A stretch of DNA of 64,000 bases. It comes from an uncultured Candidatus Saccharibacteria bacterium. Lineage in GTDB: Bacteria > Patescibacteriota > Saccharimonadia > Saccharimonadales > Saccharimonadaceae. Position numbers and translations under genes: made by a program. The stretch lies in NCBI GenBank assembly GCA_938030095.1, contig CALHGK010000005.1:124001-188000 (forward strand), given 5' to 3'. Every line of letters begins with the position of its first letter. Positions within the stretch are counted from its first letter, which is position 1. Of this stretch, positions 8,481 through 17,445 are shown in pieces. The notes below the pieces were generated by a model. It did not search any database. It was given only the letters and a program-made list of their open reading frames with translations, and was not told the DNA's origin.

Positions 8481-8824
8481 AAGATAGCGCTTTCGATCGT
8501 TATAGTGTTGGTATAAAATGCGTCTGCAATGGCTTGGCGGAGAGTCTCAATTGTATCCTCTCTCAGTGGTCGGCACGTGGCAATACTGAGGTATGCTCCG
8601 CGATTCTCGGGCCAGGTGTGGATGGTGGCGTGCGACTCCTCGAGCAGCAACGACACACTCACGCCCTGCGGTGAGAACTGATGCGAGACAGACTCCAGTG
8701 CGTGCAGGCCAGCCAGCTCGGCAAGTGTGCGCACCGTCTTTTCGGCGTGCGCAAGGTCATCCAGCCGCGTGGCATCCGCCTCGCGAATCGTAAAAATCAG
8801 TGCTTGTACCTGCTCCATTTGCAT
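8477..8824 (-). CDS. speD: S-adenosylmethionine decarboxylase proenzyme-like SpeD
   Basis: Makes decarboxylated SAM, the aminopropyl donor. The 115-aa protein has the class 1B SpeD signature EESHATIHTWPE. Ser64 is the expected pyruvoyl precursor after autocleavage at Glu63-Ser64; His69 and Cys84 match the conserved His68 and Cys83 of the Thermotoga enzyme. Start choice: ATG at 8824, ten bases after TATAAT (8835-8840); ATG at 8818 is possible. The first gene of the speD, DUF4178, membrane-SpeE operon. A full-length paralogue lacking these residues lies at 60373. Confidence 0.9.
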   Translation of the reverse strand: MQMEQVQALIFTIREADATRLDDLAHAEKTVRTLAELAGLHALESVSHQFSPQGVSVSLLLEESHATIHTWPENRGAYLSIATCRPLREDTIETLRQAIADAFYTNTITIESAIL

Positions 8825-8927
8825 CGCATGCGCTATTATACCACTTATGATGCTAAAGAGCGAGCCCACCTTGCTTATAGCAAAACCAGCCAGGCTGGCT
8901 GGCTGGTCTGCTGTAGCGCGCAAATAG

Positions 8928-9590
8928 TTATGGCTCGAGAGTGTGCTGTGGCACGCCGGAGCTTGGCTCGTGTGGGTCGACTGTCAGTGGTATAACAAAA
9001 CCCTGGTATTGCGCGAGTGTCACGACGTCTCCAGGCTGTAGCTCGTAGTGGGTGTCGCCATCGGTCAGGCAGAGCTCCGCAACGCGGGCCGATGCAGCAT
9101 TAGTCACGCCATCTTGCTCGGGCTTGGTATGGAATGCATCTGCTTCGGCGAGTGTGGCGATGTGCCGGTCTACCACACTACCGATGCTGTCGCCAGCCTC
9201 GACGGCTAGAGTAGTAATACCATCTAGGTTGGCTGGTAGCCGAGGCTCTTCTGTGGTTTTGCCTTCCTCGTAGGCTTTGCGCTGGCTGAGGTAACCGCTA
9301 TACGCATCGACTAGTTGGGCAGCTTGCTTTTCGGGGGTGGGTTGATGCTCGGCTTGTGTGCTTGGGCTTTCCTTCCCGCCTAGATAGCGACGCCCAACGA
9401 GCGCAGCAGCCAAGCTAACACCTAGTGCACCTAGTATAGTGCGCCGTGGGATTGATGGTAGCTCAGTAACTTCATGCGATGTATGCTCTATTAAGTGAGG
9501 GTACTTGCCATCACTATATTTTTCATAATTGGACGTTGATGAAGAATGTAGGGCTTTTTTACCCCTGTTTGTTCTCTGTGGTGTATGCAT
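8928..9590 (-). CDS. Single-pass envelope protein, unknown function
   Basis: 220 aa, no recognised family. A polar N-terminus of about 48 residues precedes a hydrophobic helix starting PRRTILGALGVSLAAALVG. This could be a membrane anchor or a Tat-like signal, since it carries a twin arginine. The C-terminal part is soluble, with AVEAGDSIGSVVDRHIATLAEAD and LQPGDVVTLAQYQGF, which vaguely resemble LysM-like repeats; I do not claim that assignment. The ATG at 9590 lies nine bases after TATAGT. It ends about 100 bases before the speD start on the same strand. Confidence 0.7.
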   Translation of the reverse strand: MHTPQRTNRGKKALHSSSTSNYEKYSDGKYPHLIEHTSHEVTELPSIPRRTILGALGVSLAAALVGRRYLGGKESPSTQAEHQPTPEKQAAQLVDAYSGYLSQRKAYEEGKTTEEPRLPANLDGITTLAVEAGDSIGSVVDRHIATLAEADAFHTKPEQDGVTNAASARVAELCLTDGDTHYELQPGDVVTLAQYQGFVIPLTVDPHEPSSGVPQHTLEP

Positions 9591-9605
9591 AGTCCATTCA
9601 CTATA

Positions 9606-10004
9606 CAACAGTGGTCGCAAAAAGGGAAGAGGAAAATGGCAAAATAACGCACAATATTGCATAATGTGCCCAAAAACAGGGGTAATATCACATAATACAT
9701 AATATTATAGATATTAATGCAATAATATATCTTGTTACACATACACAAACGCCAATATCTTACAGCCTGGTGGCTTACTTAACGCTCTTTCTGGAGGTAG
9801 CTTGGCTACATAAAAATGAATACTTTTCTAGAACATTCACTCTCTTAGTGCGAGGATGCAGCGCTTATTATAGCGGCGAACCATCATATCTCATCGAATA
9901 AAACGGCAGGCATAAGTGAGAGTATACCAGAGGTCATAAGCCAAAAATAGAACAAATACCATAAATTTGCTGTTTTTGAGGTATTTCTGCTGCGAATGCC
10001 ATGC
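9606..10004. other. A/T-rich intergenic region
   Basis: This stretch between two divergent genes is conspicuously A/T-rich, with runs such as AATATTATAGATATT around 9700. Short open frames across it have no ribosome site, no -10 placement and skewed composition, and I do not support them. No tRNA or convincing terminator was found. It may hold an undetected RNA. Confidence 0.4.
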
Positions 10005-10017
10005 TACAATAGAGGGT

Positions 10018-10626
10018 ATGAGATCTACTCGAACCATCCAAATTGTGAATATTACTGGGCGAGAACTCGCCGGCAAATCATCAACAATTCGGGAGCTAAT
10101 GCCGCGGCTGGGTGCCGGGGTTGTTTTGTTTCGCCCGAGCGATGTCTTGCGCGAATATGCCGCGAGCCATCATATCACGCTGCGCAAGCGGAGCGATTAT
10201 TTGCGCGTCCTGCAGATTATGACGGAGTCTGCACCGAGCTTACTGGCCGACCGGGCACTGGAGCTGCTTGAGCGGCCTGGTGTGGAGCTGGTGGTGCTCG
10301 ATGGCCTGCGCGACTACCGCAGTGCTTGCCGCCTCAAGGAGCGGCTGGGTGATCGCTACCGGACAGTAGTGCTCACAGCGCCAGATGAACTCCGCTATGA
10401 GCGCTTTAAGGGAGTGGCCGAGGCGAGGCGGCGTGCTGGGCGCGATGCAGCGGTGATTCAGAGCTTCGAAGAATTTATGCGTGATGGCGAGGATGACATG
10501 GACAGCATGCAGCAATTCCCAGCGGTGCTGGCCAGCCACGATCTAACGCCTGGTGGCCCGATTGACACGAGTACCTATCCATCGGCCGTTGCGGTGGCAG
10601 ATGAGATCATCAGCTACTTGGTATAG
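10018..10626 (+). CDS. P-loop nucleotide kinase-like protein
   Basis: 202 aa. The N-terminus has a Walker A loop in NITGRELAGKSSTIREL (GRELAGKS). Later come DRALELLERPGVELVVLDGLRDYRSA, a Walker B or lid-like region, and a Lys/Arg-rich LID-like segment (RFKGVAEARRRAGRD). The layout resembles dephospho-CoA kinase or adenylate-kinase relatives, but the substrate cannot be read. The ATG at 10018 is chosen because TACAAT (10005-10010) lies seven bases upstream; an earlier in-frame start at 9967 lies upstream of that -10. It is a single-gene unit. Confidence 0.75.
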   Translation: MRSTRTIQIVNITGRELAGKSSTIRELMPRLGAGVVLFRPSDVLREYAASHHITLRKRSDYLRVLQIMTESAPSLLADRALELLERPGVELVVLDGLRDYRSACRLKERLGDRYRTVVLTAPDELRYERFKGVAEARRRAGRDAAVIQSFEEFMRDGEDDMDSMQQFPAVLASHDLTPGGPIDTSTYPSAVAVADEIISYLV

Positions 10627-10738
10627 AGCGGCCCAGAGCAGACAGCGAGTGCGCCGCATGTAGTGAATGCTTCGCATGTATACAAAATACGAGCAGGACT
10701 CTCTGTACTCTCTATAACGCTTATGCTATCATGAAGGC

Positions 10739-11215
10739 ATGAATAAGCGAGGGTTTACATTGGTTGAGATTCTGGTCGTGGTGGCAGTGTTGGCTATTTT
10801 GGTGTCGGCATCGGTCGTAGGATATGGTGCCTGGCGTCAGCGTGCAGCCCAGACGGAGCTCGTGAGTGATCTGCGGGCTGCTGCCGCGGCAATGACAGCC
10901 TACCGGACATTTTATAATGGCTACCCTACATCACTACCAGCTGACTATCACAAGAGTGAGAACATTACAGCGACGCTCAAATATGTCGCATCAGCAACAT
11001 ACTGCGTAGAGGCAACGACGCACACCACCCGGGGGCTTGTCTATCATATAAAGGGCTCAGAGAGTGAGCCCAAAGAGGGCGGATGTGATGCCTACCAGGC
11101 GCAATCTGGCGAAAATGAGTCGCGAGCGACCGATGGCGTGTTGCGCTACTGTCATGTGATCCGCGCCGTTGAGCCAACCCAACCGGCAGTGTGTGAGCCA
11201 GAGTTGCAGAGGTAG
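10739..11215 (+). CDS. Type IV pilin-like protein
   Basis: The start MNKRGFTLVEILVVVAV is a class III prepilin signal: a four-residue basic leader, cleavage after Gly5, methylated Phe and Glu at +5. A single N-terminal hydrophobic helix polymerises the pilus. The 158-aa protein has four cysteines in its C-terminal half, which could form disulfides outside the cell. TATCAT at 10727-10732 lies six bases before the ATG. It lies far from the other pilin genes (31.5-33.9 kb) and could be a minor pilin or pseudopilin. Confidence 0.88.
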   Translation: MNKRGFTLVEILVVVAVLAILVSASVVGYGAWRQRAAQTELVSDLRAAAAAMTAYRTFYNGYPTSLPADYHKSENITATLKYVASATYCVEATTHTTRGLVYHIKGSESEPKEGGCDAYQAQSGENESRATDGVLRYCHVIRAVEPTQPAVCEPELQR

Positions 11216-11487
11216 AATTCTAGCATCAATAAAGATCTAAACCAAATTATTCTCCGCGAGCCGTATACTCTGCCGGCTAAGATAACGATGAATAGGGCAG
11301 GACTACGATGCTGCAACCTAAGGCTTAGCCTTTTTCTATACTAACCTCATTCTCTCGCTGCTTTACAAAATTTCGCTATGGCAGTCTGACTTGCAGCGCT
11401 AATGCTGAGAGATTGGTATTCGTAAGACGTCGATCCTGAGAATGGTTGAGGAGGGGAGACAACACAAGTTTTGAGGTGTAATATATA

Positions 11488-12096
11488 CTACAGATCAATC
11501 ACCTCACCGCGGTCGATTGGCTTATTGGCTGTGCGATGCCCATGCATACGACGGCGCACGGTGCGGCGCAGCTCGATGGCATTGACAAGGAGGATGATAC
11601 CATTGACCAGTGCATAGCCACCAACGATCTGGACGAAAAGCTGAGCACTGCCCACTGGGAAAAGCCAGAGAATGAAGCTAACGATTACGCCGATCACACC
11701 AGACATGAGCCAGAGCGCTCGCGTGCGGCTCTTAGCGGGAAAGATACGGCTGAGTATAAGGTCGATGAGGCTGCGGAGCATTACCACCCAGCCAAGCACA
11801 AAGCTGAGCGTCGCCACACTAACCCGAGGGTTAGCAAGCATCACCGCGCCAAGCAAAATAAGCAGCGCGCCTGCCACCACGAGAAATGTCTTGGCTTGGC
11901 CATCTGCTACCTGCAGCCCACGCACTAGCTGTGATAGACCCCAGACGATGATCAAAATTGCGAGAACTGTCATCAAAACAGTGAGCGTCACTGCTGGCAT
12001 CGCAAGCGAGACGCCGCCAAAGATAATCAACGACAGGCTCATGATAATAATCACCCACCACGCACCAATAATATGTCTTTTGAGTTGTTCGATCAT
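11488..12096 (-). CDS. DUF308/HdeD-family membrane protein
   Basis: 202 aa with six hydrophobic helices arranged as pairs, the HdeD/DUF308 pattern (GAWWVIIIMSLSLIIFGGV; VVAGALLILLGAVMLANP; SGVIGVIVSFILWLFP). A basic, soluble C-terminus follows. HdeD in enterobacteria is linked to acid stress; the role here is unknown. Unlike most first genes in this window, it has a short leader with an AGGAGG site eight bases before the ATG and TACACT further upstream. Confidence 0.85.
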   Translation of the reverse strand: MIEQLKRHIIGAWWVIIIMSLSLIIFGGVSLAMPAVTLTVLMTVLAILIIVWGLSQLVRGLQVADGQAKTFLVVAGALLILLGAVMLANPRVSVATLSFVLGWVVMLRSLIDLILSRIFPAKSRTRALWLMSGVIGVIVSFILWLFPVGSAQLFVQIVGGYALVNGIILLVNAIELRRTVRRRMHGHRTANKPIDRGEVIDL

Positions 12097-12202
12097 ACAT
12101 GCCTCCTTATCCTTCTAGTGTAGATGATAGCGGGGTAATCTGCAATTAATAGGTGAGGCTATGAACTATCCACCACTGTAGAGATGGTATAATTCTCGAG
12201 CA

Positions 12203-13804
12203 CTAGTCGCGGGCAAACTGCATCAGCACCAGTGGGTCGCCGGTGACGGAGCGCAGGGTGTAGGCGCTGGGTAGTGTTGGGGTGGTGGTTGCGGTCGAGC
12301 TGCTATAGTAGAGAACGTTAATTTTTTTGGCATCGGTAAAGGGCTGAGTGGTGTCGGCTACCTTGCGGTAGGTGGTGCTCCCCTCGAGTGGCGCGTAGCC
12401 ACCCATCAGTGGGCCACCCACATAGGCCATATAGATGGGGCAACGTGACTGTGCTTGCTCGAGATAATAGCTCATCTCTATGGCAATGTACGGGTCGGCC
12501 GCAAGGATGGCGCTCCCATCGCGGCAGGTGCCGAGCTGGGTGGCAATTTGCTTTACATTGGGCCGTTCATCACGCTGGAAGTTGAAGTTGCCCTGCAGTG
12601 ATAACTGCACCATACCATAAAACATAACCACCGGCAGAAGTGCCAAGAGAGCGGTTGACGCAGCCTTGTGCCAGCGCAATGGCGAACGATGCAGGGCTAC
12701 GCAGGCCGTATAGAGGACAACACTTGCAATAGTGATACCACTAATTACCACATGAGCAAGATAGCGCTCGACATACATTGGGGCGGATAGCGACACGACG
12801 ACTAGTGTCGCAACAGGCACGCCCACATGAGCAAGCAATAGCCAAGCAAGCTCGGGATGCGGCAACGAACGCATGGCACGAGGCCACGCCCACGCAACGG
12901 CACAGATAATAATAAGGACAAGTTGCGACGACACAACACCTAGCAACCAAGAGGGCTTATAAATCATGTTGAAAGATGCGATGCCAAGCAAATTCTGCAG
13001 ATTCATCGGCTGGCCAATCTCGGCCAAAGCACCATTGCCAATTTGCCCCAAGAAGGTCGGCAGCCACGGCAAGAACAGCATAAAGCTCACTACATATGCC
13101 CAAAGCCACGGCAACTTCCACCACTGTTGCAAGCCTTGGCGGCGGTAGGTCATAACCATGAGCCAGAGCAGCTGAGCCAGCCAGAGTAGGGCGCTATAAT
13201 ACAGCGTCCCCATGCCGAAGGCGACAAGCACTGCATAGAGCATCCAGTCGCGCCAGTGGTCATCGTGCCAGGCGCGTGCCAGTACAGCGGTGGCGCTCAC
13301 ACCGATGAGCGACCCCAAAGCATACATCCGTATCTCAAAGCCGTAGCGCATCAGCAGCGGTGTGCCAATCAGGGTGAGGAGTGCATACCCCGCGGCTCGC
13401 GTGCCAAACCAACGCCGCACAAAACACCCCATAATAACCATCGCACCGCCATAGCAGAGGATGCTAAGGGCGCGCAAGGCAGGCTCGCTATAGCCCCACA
13501 CGCTAGCCCAGAGCTTGAGGATGAGATAGTAGAGCGGCGGGTGCGTATCGATACTAGTGAGGCGGATGAGCTCTCCAATTGGCTGCTTGGCCAGCCACAC
13601 CGAATACGCCTCATCAAACCATACACTCTGCTGGCTGCCAATCCACCAGCACAGTGCCATTGCCACCAGTGGTGCTACCACAATGACGATACGAAACCAA
13701 TGGCGTCGTACTTTGCAGGCAAGAGGAGATAGTCGATTAACAAAAATAAAGGCGGGCTTCTTGACCCGTGCGGCAGATTGTTGCCGCGCTAGTTGCTTAC
13801 TCAT
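12203..13804 (-). CDS. GT-C family glycosyltransferase (PMT/ArnT-like)
   Basis: Polytopic membrane enzyme of 533 aa predicted to transfer a sugar from a lipid-phosphate donor outside the membrane. The first extracellular loop carries the GT-C acidic motif WFDEAYS (Asp64-Glu65), with SIDTHPPLYYLILKLW following as in GT39/GT83 enzymes. About ten to eleven helices precede a soluble C-terminal domain of about 130 residues. TACTAT lies seven bases before the ATG. Acceptor unknown; surface glycoprotein or pilin glycosylation would be plausible. Confidence 0.85.
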   Translation of the reverse strand: MSKQLARQQSAARVKKPAFIFVNRLSPLACKVRRHWFRIVIVVAPLVAMALCWWIGSQQSVWFDEAYSVWLAKQPIGELIRLTSIDTHPPLYYLILKLWASVWGYSEPALRALSILCYGGAMVIMGCFVRRWFGTRAAGYALLTLIGTPLLMRYGFEIRMYALGSLIGVSATAVLARAWHDDHWRDWMLYAVLVAFGMGTLYYSALLWLAQLLWLMVMTYRRQGLQQWWKLPWLWAYVVSFMLFLPWLPTFLGQIGNGALAEIGQPMNLQNLLGIASFNMIYKPSWLLGVVSSQLVLIIICAVAWAWPRAMRSLPHPELAWLLLAHVGVPVATLVVVSLSAPMYVERYLAHVVISGITIASVVLYTACVALHRSPLRWHKAASTALLALLPVVMFYGMVQLSLQGNFNFQRDERPNVKQIATQLGTCRDGSAILAADPYIAIEMSYYLEQAQSRCPIYMAYVGGPLMGGYAPLEGSTTYRKVADTTQPFTDAKKINVLYYSSSTATTTPTLPSAYTLRSVTGDPLVLMQFARD

Positions 13805-13881
13805 ATCTTTTATAGTACCGATTTGTTGGCAAAAAATCCACTAGCAAAGCCATAATCATCCGTGGTACAATACCACTATAC

Positions 13882-13958
13882 GTACCCGTAGCTCAGCTGG
13901 ATAGAGCGTTGGTTTCCGGAACCAAAGGTCGCAGGTTCGAACCCTGCCGGGTATACCA
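13882..13958 (+). tRNA. tRNA-Arg (anticodon CCG)
   Basis: A complete cloverleaf with encoded CCA. The anticodon stem TTGGT/ACCAA encloses the loop TTCCGGA; the T arm is GCAGG TTCGAAC CCTGC. The acceptor starts with a G-U wobble (G1-U72). TACAAT at 13866-13871 is a candidate -10. Confidence 0.97.
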
Positions 13959-13967
13959 TAGATAACC

Positions 13968-13992
13968 GAGGCCTCTGTAGCCTCTGTTTTTT
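13968..13992 (+). terminator. Terminator after tRNA-Arg(CCG)
   Basis: GAGGC and GCCTC form a 5-bp stem around CTCTGTA, followed by T(6) at 13987-13992. Confidence 0.75.
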
Positions 13993-14073
13993 ATGGCTCT
14001 ACGCAATAGAAGGTGGCTATCTAACGGGACATATGACGGAGATAGCGTTAGATATTTCTCGTTATCACCTCTG

Positions 14074-15234
14074 TTAGCGTGGAATAATCTTCATCAAAAA
14101 CTTCGTCTTGACGGCAAGATAGATGAGGGCAACGGCGCTCATAGACAGAGCAAAGTTACCAGGGATTTCATAAAAGCGATCGACCGACGTAAAATAAAAA
14201 TCGCTAATATAATAATCTGGTGCTACAAAAAGATGCATAACGAGAATAACGAACGCATGCACCGTATACACATAGAGCGAATTATGGCCAAACGGCAGCA
14301 AAATCCAGCCCAGCCACCGCTTGATGCGATCCTCGAACCGCCGAAACAGCATAAAGAACCCAGCAAACCAGAGCCACGACAGAGCAAGCCGAGGCAGTGG
14401 TAGGTCGAGCTTGAGGAACTGATTGTCGAGTGCAGTATCGGCCGCGGCAAGTGCTTGGTGGAAGCCGTCGCCCAGCCCATGTGCCACAAAGGTGACGTAT
14501 GCGTCGGCAAAGAGTGTGAGGACGAAGAGCGTTGCAATACTGCGCTTGATGATGCGCCGACGGCCGAGCGGCCACGATTGCCAGCGTATAATAATCTCTG
14601 GCAGATGGTAGCCCAAAATAAAGGCCATAAAGAACAGCACCTGCCAGGTGAGCGGCTGGTATAGTTCACTAACTGGCCGTGGCGTCAGTGCCCATACCAG
14701 TAGGCTCAGCCCTAGCACGATATACCACTTGCCGCGCCGCAGCAGCCAGAGCGCGCCTGGTGCTACCGCAATAAACAGTGCATACAGGCGCAGATAGTCC
14801 GCCCAGCCATAGAATTGCTGCAGGGTGATGATATCCCACGCCAGGCCAAGCCAATTACCGTCGGGTAGTGGCAAGGGCAACTTGACACCCTTATTGTCGA
14901 TAAAACACCAACTGATCAGGAGTGATAGTATCGTCACGATAATGCTCGTGAGGTAGAGCGTACCAGCTCGCTTCCAGAGCAAGCGCGTCGCTGCCATGAG
15001 GGGCTGCGTGCGGAGCTTGGCACCGCGCACAATACCCAAGACAAGGCCGGATATAATGAAGAACCCTTCGGCTGCCGAGACAGCGAGACGACTGTCGCCA
15101 GTGAGGAAAGTGAGACCATTGGGGAAGTAGGTGAGATGGTCGAGAATAATGATAACCAAAAACCACCCGCGCATGAGGTCGAGACTAACGATGCGCCCAA
15201 CAGAGGACGCGCTGGCTTTTGGTTGGGTTGTCAC
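14074..15234 (-). CDS. OpgC-like membrane acyltransferase
   Basis: 386 aa, about ten membrane helices. The N-terminus SLDLMRGWFLVIIILDHL and the next loop resemble the OpgC family, relatives of acyltransferase-3 enzymes that move acyl or succinyl groups onto periplasmic glycans. The C-terminal GHNSLYVYTVHAFVI also fits. The start is a GTG at 15234, eight bases after TATACT (15243-15248), another near-leaderless arrangement. It lies alone between tRNA-Arg and gatD. The acceptor is likely an envelope glycan, but this is inference. Confidence 0.8.
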   Translation of the reverse strand: MTTQPKASASSVGRIVSLDLMRGWFLVIIILDHLTYFPNGLTFLTGDSRLAVSAAEGFFIISGLVLGIVRGAKLRTQPLMAATRLLWKRAGTLYLTSIIVTILSLLISWCFIDNKGVKLPLPLPDGNWLGLAWDIITLQQFYGWADYLRLYALFIAVAPGALWLLRRGKWYIVLGLSLLVWALTPRPVSELYQPLTWQVLFFMAFILGYHLPEIIIRWQSWPLGRRRIIKRSIATLFVLTLFADAYVTFVAHGLGDGFHQALAAADTALDNQFLKLDLPLPRLALSWLWFAGFFMLFRRFEDRIKRWLGWILLPFGHNSLYVYTVHAFVILVMHLFVAPDYYISDFYFTSVDRFYEIPGNFALSMSAVALIYLAVKTKFLMKIIPR

Positions 15235-15372
15235 AATGATCTAGTATAGCAGGTTTGCTAAAAGTATGCTTAAGATTGTCTAAATGTTGTGATGAGGAAA
15301 TATGGACCCGAGGTCTGGATATCCAATACTGATGACTCTATGGTCTAAAAAACTGAGGGGCATAGCGACACG

Positions 15373-16098
15373 CTAGCGTGGTCGCTTGCTCGCAACAGTC
15401 CGTGCCTTGGTGGCAAAGGTGTCATCGATGAGGACAGAGGGCGCAAATTCACCATAGCGCCGCGCCACTGCTTGCTCAATCAAGAAGTCGGCAATGCGTG
15501 GATTTTTGGGTAGGAGCGAGCCATGCAGGTAGGTGCCGATCACATTGCGGTAGCGCGCTCCTTCGGTTTGGTCGGTGCCATTATTGCCCGCCCCGCGCGA
15601 TACGATACCCAGGGGTGGTACACTGTGCCCAAGGGTTGTGAGGCCACTGTGGTTTTCGTAGCCAATAATCTCGCCAAAGTCGCTGCTGGCAGTGACGATA
15701 TTGCCAATCAGGCGCTGCTCACCAGCGACTGTCTCGATATCAAAGAGACCAATTCCACGAATGATCGCTCCCTGAGTGGTTTTAAAAAACCGCCCAAATA
15801 GCTGGTAGAGCCCACACACCACCAGCATTGGCACACCATCATCAGCCAGGCGCTGCAGGGTAGGGCCAATCGCGAGTAAATCATCCTGGATGGTAGCTTG
15901 GCCAGAGTCTTGGCCGCCACCGCCCACGATGATATCGACATCGGCTGGGAAGGTGTCGCCTGGGTTGTATTCAACGAGCCGCACGCTGTAGCCGTACCAT
16001 TCAAGCCGCCGCTTGAGCGTGAGGGTATTACCCCAGTCGCCATAGATATTCATGGCGTGAGGGTAGAGTTGGAGGATGGTGATAGTGTTGTCTTTCAT
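15373..16098 (-). CDS. gatD: Lipid II isoglutaminyl synthase, glutaminase subunit GatD
   Basis: With MurT it amidates the alpha-carboxylate of D-Glu in lipid II, supplying ammonia from glutamine. The 241-aa protein is a CobB/CobQ-like class I amidotransferase: LQLYPHAMNIYGDWGNTLTL at the start, DIIVGGGGQDSGQ, the nucleophile Cys in MLVVCGLYQLFG, and the catalytic His in IGTYLHGSLLPKNP. The ATG overlaps the murT stop by four bases, so the two are translationally coupled as usual for this pair. Confidence 0.95.
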   Translation of the reverse strand: MKDNTITILQLYPHAMNIYGDWGNTLTLKRRLEWYGYSVRLVEYNPGDTFPADVDIIVGGGGQDSGQATIQDDLLAIGPTLQRLADDGVPMLVVCGLYQLFGRFFKTTQGAIIRGIGLFDIETVAGEQRLIGNIVTASSDFGEIIGYENHSGLTTLGHSVPPLGIVSRGAGNNGTDQTEGARYRNVIGTYLHGSLLPKNPRIADFLIEQAVARRYGEFAPSVLIDDTFATKARTVASKRPR

Positions 16099-17363
16099 AC
16101 AGTATTTACCTCTGTGTAATGAGCTAATTCGCGCCGCAAGGCAAGCATGGCGGTATAAGTACAGTAGATGCGCAAGGGGGTGCCGCGATTAGCCCGGACA
16201 AACTCCGCCAGAGCTTGCTTAAGGCTAGGCACAACGCGCCGAGTTTCTACCTCATCATACTGGAGGCGCAGCGCCATATCGTAGGCGCGCACACCACTCA
16301 CCATTGCCACGCCAGTGGGCCGAAGTGTATCGAAGTCGACATCCCAGAGCCAACTCATATCGCGGCCATCGGCGTACTGGTCGTTGATGGCAATCATTGT
16401 AGCAGTCTTGTGTGGGTCAAACGATGCCAGGCTCAGGCGGAAACCGCTCGGGTTCTTGACGAGGACGAGCTCGCAGGGTTGGCCATTGACGGTCAGAGCT
16501 TCGCCGCGGCCAAAGGCTGGCTCGACCTGAGCCAGAGCAGCCAGCATGGCGGGTGTATCGAGCTTATCTTGCAGAATAGTACGGACGAGGGTAAGTGCTC
16601 CTGCAGCGTTTTGGGCATTGTAGCTGCCTTTGAGCTTTAGTGAGACAGGGTGGTCTGCGTCGTCGAAGCGGAAAGTTGCAGCTTGGTCAGATAAGTGGCA
16701 TAGTGTCACATCAGTATCGGTGGTGGCTGTAGCCTGACCTGGGGCGCTCCGCATGGTATCGTCGCTTGGGAAGAGGTGGGTAAGTGATGGATCGACGCCA
16801 TAGCGGCTTATTGGTGCTGTGAGATCAGCGGTAAATTCTTGCCGCGTCAGCCGTGGGTCGTCGCCATTGAGAACAATGCCATTTGTGGTACGCATGGCAA
16901 TGGTGTGAAGCAGCTGTGCCGTGTAGTCAATCTCGCCAAAGCGATCGAGCTGGTCGCGCAGGACGTTGAGTAGCAAGCAATAGCGTGGGGCAACTTGCTG
17001 CACGAAGTGCACGGCATGCGCTTCATCCAGCTCCAGCACGGCAATATCCGCTGGCAAAACACCATGGGTATCAACCGCCTCAAGCAGTGCTGCTGCCACC
17101 CCACGAGTAAAGTTGCTCCCCGTGCGATTAGTAAAGACGTGGAGGCCTTGGCTCTCCAGTAGGGCTACAACCATCTTGGTAGTGGTTGTCTTACCATTAG
17201 TGCCACTCACTACCACTACACCATGGGGTAGAGCATCAAGCGTACGGGCAAGAAAGTGCCGATCGAGCTTCTCGACGACGAGGCCTGGCAATGCCGAGCC
17301 ACCACCGCGCAACCGAGCTGCGCGCTGCACCCCTTTGCCCACAAGAGTTGTAATATGAATCAT
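16095..17363 (-). CDS. murT: Lipid II isoglutaminyl synthase, Mur-ligase subunit MurT
   Basis: ATP-dependent Mur ligase-like partner of GatD, 422 aa. The P-loop VSGTNGKTTTTKMV, FTNRTGSNFTRGVAAALLE and LNVLRDQLDRFGEIDYTA are typical MurT blocks. The C-terminal DUF1727 domain has NDQYADGRDMSWLWDVDF with its conserved acidic residues. The Cys-rich ribbon inserted in the middle domain of Gram-positive MurT is absent; that region (YGVDPSLTH to LKLKGSYNAQNAAG) has no CxxC pair. ATG at 17363 lies seven bases after TATAAT; an ATG 24 bases upstream falls before that -10. Confidence 0.94.
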   Translation of the reverse strand: MIHITTLVGKGVQRAARLRGGGSALPGLVVEKLDRHFLARTLDALPHGVVVVSGTNGKTTTTKMVVALLESQGLHVFTNRTGSNFTRGVAAALLEAVDTHGVLPADIAVLELDEAHAVHFVQQVAPRYCLLLNVLRDQLDRFGEIDYTAQLLHTIAMRTTNGIVLNGDDPRLTRQEFTADLTAPISRYGVDPSLTHLFPSDDTMRSAPGQATATTDTDVTLCHLSDQAATFRFDDADHPVSLKLKGSYNAQNAAGALTLVRTILQDKLDTPAMLAALAQVEPAFGRGEALTVNGQPCELVLVKNPSGFRLSLASFDPHKTATMIAINDQYADGRDMSWLWDVDFDTLRPTGVAMVSGVRAYDMALRLQYDEVETRRVVPSLKQALAEFVRANRGTPLRIYCTYTAMLALRRELAHYTEVNTV

Positions 17364-17445
17364 GGTGTTTATTATAGCATGAATCACCCTTTATTTATGG
17401 TGCGATATATAGCACAAATTACGCTAGTGCGCTACAATGCATAGT

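Noticed and set aside
9491..9748. 85-codon minus-strand frame in the A/T-rich gap
   Set aside because: It overlaps the start and promoter of the anchored protein gene, and its Ile/Tyr/Cys-rich product reflects A/T bias only.
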